Shown piece by piece: positions 1 to 6,544 of a DNA stretch of 15,919 nt; the first letter of the stretch is position 1, and every line of letters begins with the position of its first letter. Made by a program: the position numbers and the translations under genes. Under the pieces are notes generated by a model that saw only the letters and a list, made by a program, of their open reading frames with translations, ran no database searches and was not told where the DNA came from. This DNA is from JAABRU01 sp050180235 (lineage in GTDB: Bacteria > Desulfobacterota > Desulfobacteria > Desulfobacterales > Desulfococcaceae). The stretch spans positions 1 to 15,919 of the forward strand of contig JBFXEJ010000129.1 in the NCBI GenBank assembly GCA_050180235.1, read 5' to 3'.

Positions 1-429
1 ATAAAGGTGGAAAATGTCATAAGAGAAATAAAAATATTCAAAATAATATCAGATGTTTACAGAAACAGATGCAAAGGTCATAATATAAAAATGAACATTA
101 TTGCCGGAATTGTGAATATGAAAACAGGAACCTATCCGAATATTATTCTGAGCCTGTATAAACAGTTATTATTTTAAATTCAAATATGTTATACACATAT
201 AAATTATATTACAGAAAAACTGACGGTACTGATTATTCAGAGAATGGAAAGACTGCATGTTTCCTGCAGACACAGGGTTTCATAAACGGAGAAGCCTGAA
301 TCATACACAAAGCAGTCACCATTGCATACATTCTGAAAATATCTGTAATTAACCTGATTTAAATGCAAAAATATTCAGCATAATATTCGGATAGGTTCAG
401 AGAAAAGACTGCTGCAGAACGCAGCATAA
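1..429 (+). pseudogene. IS5-family transposase, C-terminal part, interrupted by a MITE
   Basis: The frame opens at the window edge and reads KVENVIREIKIFKIISDVYR then a basic stretch and an IIAGIVN segment. This resembles the C-terminus of IS5-family DDE transposases (catalytic E within a V-E-N-x-I motif, then a hydrophobic AG-hN tail). At 128 the frame runs into a 271-bp inverted-repeat element. Removing that element and one copy of its AG target duplication gives a continuous frame ending NMKTEKRLLQNAA with a TAA at 427-429, so the gene was open before insertion. The likely right terminus of the IS5-type element is near 498 (sequence TTTTGCAGGAGGTC), where it abuts an IS630 gene that it truncates. 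The N-terminal part lies outside the window. The family call rests on recall of motifs. An IS427- or IS1031-like subgroup is possible. Confidence 0.7.
128..398. mobile_element. 271-bp MITE-like element, copy A
   Basis: The element begins GAACCTATCCGAATATTAT and ends with its exact reverse complement, giving 19-bp perfect terminal inverted repeats that continue to 23 of 24 bases. It is flanked by a 2-bp direct repeat, AG (126-127 and 399-400). It carries no convincing reading frame. A second copy at 1702-1972 differs at one position (A at 182 versus C at 1756). The same-length copies, clean ends and restoration of the host transposase frame on excision define the boundaries. Such an element would need a transposase supplied in trans. 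No gene in this window has matching ends. Confidence 0.93.
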
Positions 430-498
430 GTCAAAAGAAAAAAGCCGGAGAGCTTTCATACAGAATTCCGTCTGAATTTTTCAGTTTTGCAGGAGGTC

Positions 499-1041
499 TA
501 TTGTACGGCCGTTCATAAACTTCCAGGATGTCTCCCATCGCACACACAAAGTCAGCACCGGTTTCCGGAATTATCCATGACTTCACCTGCCAGGGTTTCA
601 TTTTGTTTTTTTTAAAATCTGCCGGACACTTTCGTGGCTGATATGTCCGGCATATTCCAGTTCAGCCATTTTATCTGACAGCAGACGCAGTGTCCATCCC
701 GAATAACCCGGAGGAGGTTCACTGCACCGCAGAGCTATAAGGTGTGCCTCTGTATTGCCGTCAAGAACTTTTTCTTTGAAAATATCTCTCTTTTTTCCCC
801 GTACCGCTATATCAGAACCTTCTTCGGCAAATCTCTTCCGGGTCCTTTCCACTGTTATTATTCCCACTCCGTATATGTCGGAAATACAGACATCTGTCCA
901 GCACTTATCCCCGTTCAGATCCGCTGCAGGGAGGATATAAGACCGTATGACCGGAAGTGATTTTTCACTCCTTCTTCTTATAGTTTCTCCAAGTTCCGCA
1001 CGTTCCTTATCCGTCAGTGTCACATTATATTTTTTCGCCAT
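499..1041 (-). pseudogene. IS630-family transposase, N-terminal half
   Basis: Starting at ATG 1041 (MAKKYNVTLTDKER, with a GGGAG-type ribosome site just upstream), the protein has a winged/homeodomain-like HTH region typical of IS630 (VCISDIYGVGIITVERTRKRF), followed by the segment around GYSGWTLRLLSDKM and HISHESVRQILKK. The first frame ends at a TGA (598-600) just after a run of eight A residues. A -1 shift on that run continues as NKMKPWQVKSWIIP and then DFVCAMGDILEVYERPYN, which is the expected IS630 continuation. The coding match stops at about 499, where the IS5-type element abuts it, so the DDE catalytic domain is missing. The A-run shift could be a programmed slip or decay. Truncation makes this copy inactive either way. 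Confidence 0.85.
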
Positions 1042-1183
1042 ATTTTTCTCCCTTAAATATTCTTCAGATAAGAGAGTATAGCACATCAGTTATAATTTGA
1101 CAAAACAATAGCTTTCATATTTCATTTGTGTAAAATATATGTTAAGATGAATTCTGTTTTTATCTCATTCAGGAGGAACTGTT

Positions 1184-1315
1184 ATGTCAGATTTGGAAAA
1201 TGTTATACCATTACTCAGAAGATTTAATGGTACAGCCGCGAATTGCACGAATGACACGAATTATGGTTTGTGCATTCGTGCAGATTCGTGTTATTCGTGG
1301 CTGTTTAAACTGTAA
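1184..1315 (+). CDS. Small open frame, probably a gene start truncated by a repeat
   Basis: An AGGAGG box at 1171-1176 sits 7 bases before ATG 1184. The frame begins MSDLENVIPLLRRFNG, then runs into translated repeat sequence (1235-1301), and stops at TAA 1313-1315, giving 43 residues. The first 16 residues look like ordinary protein, while the remainder is only the CACGAAT repeat read in frame. I infer that the start of a real gene, with its ribosome site, was cut off by the repeat or the IS630 element that follows. I do not recognise the protein. The strong ribosome site is the main argument for it being coding. Confidence 0.35.
   Translation: MSDLENVIPLLRRFNGTAANCTNDTNYGLCIRADSCYSWLFKL
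1235..1301. repeat. Inverted repeat built from CACGAAT words
   Basis: The left arm (1235-1261) has GCCGCGAAT, then CACGAAT twice, at 9-base spacing. The right arm (1274-1301) is its near reverse complement, ATTCGTG words ending in ATTCGTGGC. The 12-base centre is unrelated. It would fold into a long imperfect hairpin. Repeats of this word type occur between genes in many large bacterial genomes as far as I recall, with no known function that I can name. Confidence 0.8.
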
Positions 1316-1371
1316 CTGTCCTAATGCAGGCCTTTCCGAATGCGGTATTTTACAACCGAAATGTTTCAAGT

Positions 1372-2172
1372 AAATGGTATATCAGCAATTCAACGGATGT
1401 CAGAGAAGTCAAAAGAGCTGTGGCGGTAAAAATGGCTGAAGAGGGTCTTAAATCAGTAACTGTTTGTAAAGTATTGAAAGTTTCCGCTGCTTTTGTTAGC
1501 AGATGGAAGATTGTTTATGAGAATAAGGGAGCGGAATATCTGCGGTCAGGATATAAAGGGAGTAAAGAACACCTGAGTGAATCTGAGAAAGATGAAATAA
1601 TAAAATACATTGAAAAACAGGAACATATGAGTGTTGAAGAATTAAGAGATTATATTGACAGGGAGTACGGAGTTCTTTATAAATCAAAGCAATCGTATTA
1701 TGAACCTATCCGAATATTATTCTGAGCCTGTATAAACAGTTATTATTTTAAATTCCAATATGTTATACACATATAAATTATATTACAGAAAAACTGACGG
1801 TACTGATTATTCAGAGAATGGAAAGACTGCATGTTTCCTGCAGACACAGGGTTTCATAAACGGAGAAGCCTGAATCATACACAAAGCAGTCACCATTGCA
1901 TACATTCTGAAAATATCTGTAATTAACCTGATTTAAATGCAAAAATATTCAGCATAATATTCGGATAGGTTCATGATTCGCTGAAATCCGGAGGGTTAAG
2001 CCGGCATAAAAGTCAGAAGAGAAATCCCGGGAGGAATTGGGAGAAAGTTCTGCTGAAACGTGAAGAAATAAAAAAAAACTGAAAGAACGTGAAACTGAGA
2101 TAAAATCAGGTGAATTATACGTTTTTGCGGAGGATGAATGCCATCTGTTATGGGGTGATACATTGGGATATG
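1372..2172 (+). pseudogene. IS630-family transposase (second copy), interrupted and truncated
   Basis: The recognisable protein starts near KWYISNSTDVREVKRAV with an HTH domain (VCKVLKVSAAFVSRWKIVY), then EELRDYIDREYGVLYKSKQS and YY. A 271-bp MITE enters after YY at 1701. Deleting it and one AT target copy joins YY to DSLKSGGLSRHKSQKRNP, the expected IS630 sequence. The frame then meets TGA after a nine-A run (2070-2078). A -1 shift there continues LKERETEIKSGELYVFAEDE and CHLLWGDTLGY, containing the first catalytic Asp. The match ends at 2172, where an IS1-type end begins. The second and third acidic residues are absent. The ATG at 1324 is in frame, but residues before about 1372 do not look like the family. 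Confidence 0.88.
1702..1972. mobile_element. 271-bp MITE-like element, copy B
   Basis: This is the same element as at 128-398, in the same orientation relative to the window, with 270 of 271 bases identical by eye. It is flanked by AT on both sides (1700-1701 and 1973-1974), and removing it with one AT repairs the IS630 transposase frame. With copy A this shows a 2-bp target duplication that is not fixed in sequence (AG and AT), unlike the TA of Tc1/IS630 elements. The near identity suggests that both insertions are young. Confidence 0.94.
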
Positions 2173-2215
2173 GGTAGTGGTATAAAAGAGTTGATTTATA
2201 TTTTATGAACTGATG

Positions 2216-3271
2216 TTACGCCGTCAATTCCCTTAATTTTTGAAAACAGGATTTCAGGGCATTGATATAAAGTTTTGCTCTCAAAGCGAAGTGATTCAAA
2301 TTATGTTTAATTTTGAGTTTTTCCAGTTTAAAAAAAGAATAAATTGAAGCAAAAAAATGACTGCTCTGAGTTCTCACAGTTCTTGTCGGAGATTTTGACA
2401 ATGATGCATCTGATTTCAGAGATTTGTGAAAGACTTCGGCATTCCGCCGTTTTTGATATAATGCCGTCATTTGGTCATAAGTCAGACCGGTATCACTGGA
2501 AACCGGATAAAGAACACCGGAAGATCCGGCTTTGTTTTTAAAGATCTGCCTGCATAAAAGACATGGAAAATCAATGCCTTTCATGCAAACATGCTGAACG
2601 GTGTCCGGTTTCAGTTCCAGTGTTCCGGCCTGAACATAATGACCGTTTTTTTTGTCTTCCGTACTCAATGCAGCAGTGCGGCTGGATTTGATCGCCATAA
2701 TGAAATCCTTTGAAATTTCAGACTTGATTAACAACATGTTTTCTTTGGAAGAAAACCAGTTGTCTGTAAGCACATATCTGAATCTGAACTGATTGCTGAT
2801 GCACACTCTTAGCATATCGCGAAGCAGTTCATTTTTTGTGACTTCGCTTTTCCGGCGGATAAGGCCGGTTTTCGGATCACTGAACAGCACCGGTTTATCA
2901 ATGATTTCATAAGCAGCCGGAATATCAGTGTTTTGGGAATGATAAAGACAGTTGAGGATACTGACACCTTTCACAGTCCGGTTTCTGCTGTGATCATAAT
3001 GCCATGTGATGATTTTATTTTCATCTGTCCGCTGTTTTTCTTCGGCTGTGTCATCAAATATCAGAACACCGTCATCGGATTCGGCTGAGCGGACAGTTTC
3101 TTTGACCGGCAGCCATAAGTATCTGGAATCAAAGTTTGATTTTGCCAAAAAATCAGTGATTCTGTCATGACCGATCTGATTGTCCGGCAGATCGGAAAGT
3201 CCGGTTGCTGTTGTATAACCGAACGAACTTAAAAGATAATCGCTGTATAATTCCAGCAGTTCTTTTTTCAT
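2216..3271 (-). CDS. IS4-type DDE transposase
   Basis: A 351-residue frame without stops begins at ATG 3271 (MKKELLELYSDYLLSSFGY). A GTG two codons earlier is possible, and no good ribosome site is visible for either. Catalytic residues fit the DDE fold: LIFDDT (first Asp region), VLTDNWFSS (second Asp), and YQKRRNAEVFHKSLK, which matches the IS4 signature Y-x2-R-x3-E-x6-K exactly. The length is usual for this transposase group. The C-terminal segment with HFFASIYSFFKLEKLKIKH is a typical family end. I could not identify convincing terminal inverted repeats, so the element's limits are unknown. It sits in opposite orientation within IS1-like sequence. It is the only transposase in the left part of the window that looks complete, so it could still be functional. 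Confidence 0.85.
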   Translation of the reverse strand: MKKELLELYSDYLLSSFGYTTATGLSDLPDNQIGHDRITDFLAKSNFDSRYLWLPVKETVRSAESDDGVLIFDDTAEEKQRTDENKIITWHYDHSRNRTVKGVSILNCLYHSQNTDIPAAYEIIDKPVLFSDPKTGLIRRKSEVTKNELLRDMLRVCISNQFRFRYVLTDNWFSSKENMLLIKSEISKDFIMAIKSSRTAALSTEDKKNGHYVQAGTLELKPDTVQHVCMKGIDFPCLLCRQIFKNKAGSSGVLYPVSSDTGLTYDQMTALYQKRRNAEVFHKSLKSDASLSKSPTRTVRTQSSHFFASIYSFFKLEKLKIKHNLNHFALRAKLYINALKSCFQKLRELTA

Positions 3272-3285
3272 ATACACTTAAAACA

Positions 3286-3708
3286 GGGGAACGTCCGGTT
3301 ATCGGGATGGATGAAATGCGGTCATCTGCAGTGTCAGAAGAACATAAGCCATGGATTTGGCCTGCAGCAAACCGTGAAACACGGCAGACTGCCGGTGCGG
3401 CTTCCGGAGACCGGTCTGACAAAACATGTCCCGGATTGCGGGAATCTCTTCCTGATGACTGCCGGAAACGTGCTGTTATTTATACAGATTATTGGGAATC
3501 ATACAGAAATGTTATCCCTTCAGAACGTCTGCGGCAGTCCGGGAAGGAAAGCGGGGAAACAGCACATACTGAACGTTTTAACAATACGTTACGCCGGAGG
3601 TGCGCCTGCATGGTGCGGAAGACTCTCTTCTTCAGCAGAAACCGGGAAATGCACGGAAAGCGCATAAGAATGTTTATTGACCATTATAATGAAAGTTTAA
3701 TGCGGTGA
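3286..3708 (+). pseudogene. IS1-family transposase, catalytic part (InsB-like), 5' end lost
   Basis: The frame reads VIGMDEMRSS, KPWIWPAANRETRQ, YTDYWESYRNVIPSERLRQS, GKESGETAHTERFNN and VRKTLFFSRNREMHGKRIRM before TGA 3706-3708. These are the DDE blocks of IS1 transposases: Asp in MDEM, Asp in YTDYW, and Glu in HTERFNN, with the closing LFIDHYN-like tail. The N-terminal zinc-finger/HTH frame (InsA) is absent. Upstream sequence belongs to the IS4-type gene on the other strand. The usual Trp of the D-E-x-W motif is Arg here and the block around AVSEEHK is degenerate, suggesting decay. It is related to, but clearly different from, the IS1 transposase at the right edge of the window. Confidence 0.82.
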
Positions 3709-3737
3709 GATTTGTCAGTCAAAAAAATACCACTATC

Positions 3738-3840
3738 AAATCCTGTTCATCGTTTAATCATGTGAACCAGGGTTCGGACAAACCGCATTGCATGGCTGTC
3801 TGAACCCTGATTTACCTGATTTCAGGATTTCCATGATTTA
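3738..3840. repeat. GGATTT/GAACC-type palindromic repeat, unit 1
   Basis: The left arm reads AAATCCTG...GGTTCGGACA and the right arm TGTCTGAACC...GATTTA, which are imperfect reverse complements of each other over about 40 bases around a short centre containing GCATTGCATGGC. The same centre words recur at 4526-4532 and 4628-4639. It directly abuts the IS1-like right end. Confidence 0.75.
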
Positions 3841-3844
3841 TTGC

Positions 3845-3942
3845 TGTCTGAACCGGGATTCTCAGGATTTACGGATTAACCCGGATTTATCATCTGTAAT
3901 ATCCCGGTAAATCCTTTAATCCCGTGAATCCCGGTTCGGACA
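3845..3942. repeat. GGATTT/GAACC-type palindromic repeat, unit 2
   Basis: The left arm starts TGTCTGAACCGGGATT and the right arm ends AATCCCGGTTCGGACA. The arms are about 42 bases each and are near-perfect complements with a short centre near ATCATCTG. It lies just downstream of the toxin gene. As RNA it would form a long hairpin and could act as a transcript end, but it has no U-run. Confidence 0.8.
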
Positions 3943-3965
3943 ATATATATTCCGGGGGGAATCCC

Positions 3966-4235
3966 TCAATAATGGTGACGGCAGGCCAGAATTCTGATTC
4001 TGTCTTCCAGAACTTCATAAATCAGCCGGTGTTCCTCATCAATCCGTCTTGACCAGCATCCGGACAGCTCATGTTTCAGCGGCTCCGGTTTTCCTGTTCC
4101 GTGAAAAGGATTTTTCTGAACTTCTCTGATCAGCTTCACAATCCGCATGGCCTTTTTCCGGTCTTTGTCAATCCACCATGCCAAATCTTCAAATCCGCAG
4201 GGATCAAATTCCAAGTTTTTTGCAGGCTTCATCAA
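3966..4235 (-). CDS. yoeB: YoeB-type ribosome-dependent mRNA endonuclease toxin
   Basis: The 89-residue product resembles the Txe/YoeB family: EDLAWWIDKDRKKAMRIVKL near the start, NPFHGTGKPEPLKHELSG in the middle, then CWSRRIDEEHRLIYEV and a CRHHY end. Family members cleave mRNA at the ribosomal A site using a Glu/Arg/His set, and the LSG-xWSRRI-x-EHRLxY block and terminal H-x-Y are all present. The first possible ATG (4235) lies 32 bases inside the antitoxin gene. ATG 4232 is equally possible. The overlap is typical of antitoxin-toxin pairs and implies co-translation. No frame damage is seen, so it looks functional. The pair is surrounded by palindromic repeats, as expected for an acquired cassette. 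Confidence 0.92.
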   Translation of the reverse strand: MMKPAKNLEFDPCGFEDLAWWIDKDRKKAMRIVKLIREVQKNPFHGTGKPEPLKHELSGCWSRRIDEEHRLIYEVLEDRIRILACRHHY

Positions 4236-4407
4236 AGGGTATTCCCTGTTTCCTGTTTTTTGCTTCCAGCAGTCTGCGTTTCATGGTTTCGCTTATGAGC
4301 AGCCGGGCAGTTTCCCGCTCCGACTCAATTTCCCGCCAGAGATCAATCGGGACGATAACCCCTGTAACATTTCTGTTTTCATCAGAAATATACTTAACCT
4401 GTTCCAT
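4204..4407 (-). CDS. Phd/YefM-type antitoxin
   Basis: The 67-residue protein MEQVKYISDENRNVTGVIVP precedes the toxin gene in the same orientation, with an AGGAG ribosome site 7 bases before ATG 4407. The N-terminal half matches the short beta-rich DNA-binding fold of Phd/YefM-like antitoxins (ISDENGNVTGVIVPIDLWREI pattern), and the charged C-terminal half (RRLLEAKNRKQGIPFDEACKKLGI) would be the disordered toxin-neutralising tail. Such proteins autorepress their operon together with the toxin. A TTGACA hexamer lies upstream at 4475-4480 (reverse strand), but the -10 box at the right spacing is poor, so I do not call the promoter. Function is inferred from similarity plus gene order. Confidence 0.82.
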   Translation of the reverse strand: MEQVKYISDENRNVTGVIVPIDLWREIESERETARLLISETMKRRLLEAKNRKQGIPFDEACKKLGI

Positions 4408-4532
4408 GACTGTCTCCTTCCGAATCTGTATAATGCCGCCATTTGAATACAGCAGTAATTTATATCATTTTTGTCAAAAAAGCAAGTCAGGTCAGACAGG
4501 GCGGCATGACAATGCCGGGCGCACTGCATTGC

Positions 4533-4621
4533 TGCCTGAACCCTGATTTCAGGATTTCCCTGATTTATTCCCGCAGACAAATCCTGTTCATCCTTTAATC
4601 AGGTGAATCATGGTTCAGACA
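4533..4621. repeat. GGATTT/GAACC-type palindromic repeat, unit 3
   Basis: The unit starts TGCCTGAACCCTGATTTCAG and ends AATCATGGTTCAGACA. The arms are imperfect complements around TTCCCGCAGACAAA. It is the same family as 3738-3942, on the other side of the toxin-antitoxin pair. Confidence 0.75.
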
Positions 4622-4660
4622 AACAAGCATTGCATGGTTGTCTGAACCATGATTCACCTT

Positions 4661-4768
4661 ATTTCACAGATGACGCAGATGAAAGCCGTGCATACTTTCC
4701 ACTCCGCATTTACTGACCATCTGTGAAATCTGCGTTATCTGCGGACATCTGCGTTTCAGACTGTGCTG
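4661..4768. repeat. ACAGATG/CTGCG-type palindromic repeat
   Basis: ATTTCACAGATG (4661-4672) and CATCTGTGAAAT (4718-4729) are exact reverse complements. Further CTGCG and ATCTGCG words follow at 4730-4757. It has replaced the right half of a GGATTT/GAACC unit that begins at about 4640, so two repeat families are joined here. Confidence 0.7.
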
Positions 4769-4828
4769 ATGTGGCTGTCTGAACACCGATTTACCTGATT
4801 TCAGGAAGCGCTGCCCGCCACATTCAAA

Positions 4829-4854
4829 GGTGGGCACAAAAAAACGTGCCCACC
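4829..4854. repeat. GGTGGGCAC hairpin
   Basis: GGTGGGCAC (4829-4837) pairs perfectly with GTGCCCACC (4846-4854) across an A-rich 8-base loop. It splits what would otherwise be a GGATTT/GAACC palindrome (half unit before 4804, remainder from 4859). There is no U-run on either side, so it is a repeat rather than a clear terminator. Confidence 0.75.
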
Positions 4855-4858
4855 CTGC

Positions 4859-4943
4859 TGAACACGATTATTCAGGATTTGCAGGATGGACAGGATTGAA
4901 TCATCATGAAAATCCTTCCATCATGTGAATCATGGTTCAGACA
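4859..4943. repeat. GGATTT/GAACC-type palindromic repeat, unit 4
   Basis: The left arm TGAACACGATTATTCAGGAT and the right arm ending ATCATGGTTCAGACA are imperfect reverse complements with GGATGGACAGGATT between. It ends about 80 bases from the 3' end of the CDF-MauE gene and may be within its transcript tail. Confidence 0.7.
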
Positions 4944-5023
4944 GCAGGCCGGGCAGGCAAAAGCATGTTTCAGCAGGCTCAACAGAAAATTGCTGACACA
5001 GGCATCCCGGAACGGAAAACCGT

Positions 5024-6544
5024 TTATCCTTCCGCACTGGTTTCTGCAACCGGATGAGCATCATGCGCATCAGTATTCCTATCATCTTTCTGCATGAAAA
5101 AAACATACATACCTGCAATAAGCAGAGCACTGTCCAGCACAATTGTCCAGATCATTTCCCATTTGTCCGCCTCACCGGCTCCGGTCTGAAAACATCCGCA
5201 GTGAATATTCAGTCCCCGTGAAATATTGAAAGCAGTGGCGGCAATAAACACAATCAGCATCCCATTGATTATGCTCACTGCACCCGGTGTCCAGAAATTG
5301 AAAACCAGACACAGCCCTGCAATGATTTCAGTCACAGGCAGAGCAACTGCCGTGAGATTGATGAGATAATCCGGCAGAATCTGGTAATTGTAAACCGACT
5401 CGGCAAAGGCTTTCGGGTCCATGATTTTATGTATGCTGGCATAAATGAATGTGAGACCAAGCCCTATACGCAAAACTGCGGTGAAATATTTTTTCATCTT
5501 TTCCTTCCTGTCTTTCCATTCGCCATGATGATGTCCAGTGTCTGATTTTTCCCCTTTCATACTGCCGTTGCAGGACATTTCACACAGCACACCGCCGTTG
5601 CCGCAGTTTCCGGTTTCAAACTGTAACACAGCATGATCAATGCCAAAGGACTGACTGAGTTTTTCCCGGATAATCTGCGCCAGTTTTTCTGTATGACTGA
5701 GCATCTGATCCGCAACCACCACATGCGCTGAAAACGCTATGCTGCCTGTTCCTGAGTGCCATGCGTGCAGATAATGCGCTCCGCAGACATCCGGCACTTC
5801 CTCAATTTTTTTCTGCACTTCAACCAGATCAGTCTGCTCCGGTGTCGCATTCATCAGAACCGCCACAGCCTCTTTGAGGACAGTCCAGCAGTTTTTCAGA
5901 ATAAAGATGACAATCAGCAGGGAAAAAAGCGGATCCAGCCAGTACCAGGGTTTGAATATCAGAATCAGGCCGCTGACAAGCACAGCCACAGAAGTTAGCA
6001 TATCTCCCATCATATGCAGAAACGCGCCCCGCACATTAAGACTGTGTGCGGCATCCCGATGCAGCAGCCACGCGGAGAAACCATTGCCCAGAACACCGAT
6101 GCCTGCAATCCACATCACCAGTTCCCCCATGACCGGCTGGGGGTGCAGAAATCTCTCCGCTGCCTCACGGATGATAAACAGCGATACAGCAGTAAGGATG
6201 ATGACATTGAACAGAGCGGCCAGCACCTCGGCTCTGCGGTATCCGAAACTGTGGGAAAGGGAGGCCCCTTTCTGACCGATCCGGTACGCGAAATAGGCAA
6301 TGAGAATGGCAGTGAAATCACTGAAATTATGCACTGCATCTGAAATCAGGGCCACGCTCTGGGCATACAGTCCGCCAATCACCTGCACTGTGGGAATGAT
6401 CAGATTCAGAATCAGGGTGATCAGCAGACTGGAACCGCTGGTGTCAGCAACAGATACTGTGTGATGATGCCCCCCGCATTCATGTCCGGACTGATGTTCA
6501 TGATTATGGGAGCAGAATTCCGCAGAGCGGGCATGATCGTTCAT
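5024..6544 (-). CDS. CDF-family metal efflux transporter fused to MauE/DoxX membrane domain
   Basis: ATG 6544 is chosen because it overlaps the rhodanese TGA as ATGA. The in-frame ATG 17 codons earlier would overlap far more. Residues 1-349 are a cation diffusion facilitator. They carry a His-rich N-terminus (HNHEHQSGHECGGHHH), then six membrane segments with HxxxD metal sites at H72/D76 (SDAVHNFSD) and H177/D181 (LHMMGD), both typical of Zn exporters, and a cytosolic C-terminal domain. A linker with GHHHGEW leads to residues 350-506, a four-helix MauE/DoxX-like domain with YASIHKIMDP, VTEIIAGL and HCGCF. MauE-type proteins are linked to periplasmic disulfide or redox chemistry. The continuous frame makes a 506-residue fusion, unusual since the two are normally separate. 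An internal ATG at residue 350 has its own ribosome site. Together with the rhodanese it probably forms one operon. Confidence 0.88.
   Translation of the reverse strand: MNDHARSAEFCSHNHEHQSGHECGGHHHTVSVADTSGSSLLITLILNLIIPTVQVIGGLYAQSVALISDAVHNFSDFTAILIAYFAYRIGQKGASLSHSFGYRRAEVLAALFNVIILTAVSLFIIREAAERFLHPQPVMGELVMWIAGIGVLGNGFSAWLLHRDAAHSLNVRGAFLHMMGDMLTSVAVLVSGLILIFKPWYWLDPLFSLLIVIFILKNCWTVLKEAVAVLMNATPEQTDLVEVQKKIEEVPDVCGAHYLHAWHSGTGSIAFSAHVVVADQMLSHTEKLAQIIREKLSQSFGIDHAVLQFETGNCGNGGVLCEMSCNGSMKGEKSDTGHHHGEWKDRKEKMKKYFTAVLRIGLGLTFIYASIHKIMDPKAFAESVYNYQILPDYLINLTAVALPVTEIIAGLCLVFNFWTPGAVSIINGMLIVFIAATAFNISRGLNIHCGCFQTGAGEADKWEMIWTIVLDSALLIAGMYVFFMQKDDRNTDAHDAHPVAETSAEG
5495..5511 (-). promoter_or_regulatory. 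Internal ribosome site and ATG at the MauE boundary
   Basis: On the minus strand AGGAAGGAAAAG precedes ATG 5497 (codon 350), where MKKYFTAVLRIGLG looks like a natural MauE start. This suggests that MauE was once a separate gene and may still be translated separately as well as within the fusion. Confidence 0.5.

Larger units (their letters stand above)
2173..3737. mobile_element. IS1-like remnant with IS4-type transposase inside
   Basis: The left boundary GGTAGTGGTAT (2173-2183) and the right boundary ATACCACTATC (3727-3737) are near reverse complements of each other (10 of 11). They resemble the GGTAGTGGG ends of the IS1-type elements at 11419 and 15493. An IS1 transposase fragment reads rightwards up to 3708. 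The IS1 first-frame (InsA) region is missing and an IS4-type transposase gene fills the space. There is no matching target duplication at 2165-2172 versus 3738-3745, so the two ends may come from different events. The composite nature is inferred. Confidence 0.5.
4408..5023. other. Gene-free stretch filled with palindromic repeats
   Basis: No credible gene is seen on either strand between the antitoxin and the CDF-MauE gene. The first 75 bases hold the antitoxin promoter region. The rest is repeat units: GGATTT/GAACC-type palindromes (4533-4621, a half unit near 4640-4658, a half unit near 4775-4804, and 4859-4943), an ACAGATG/CTGCG-type palindrome (4661-4768) and a GGTGGGCAC hairpin (4829-4854). 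Small frames here are repeat read-through. Confidence 0.7.

Noticed and set aside
3738..4943. CRISPR array
   Set aside because: The repeats are palindromic, divergent, irregularly spaced and of several families. There are no uniform spacers and no cas genes.
4906..5097. 63-codon plus-strand frame
   Set aside because: It runs from repeat DNA into the antisense of the CDF-MauE 3' end, with no ribosome site.
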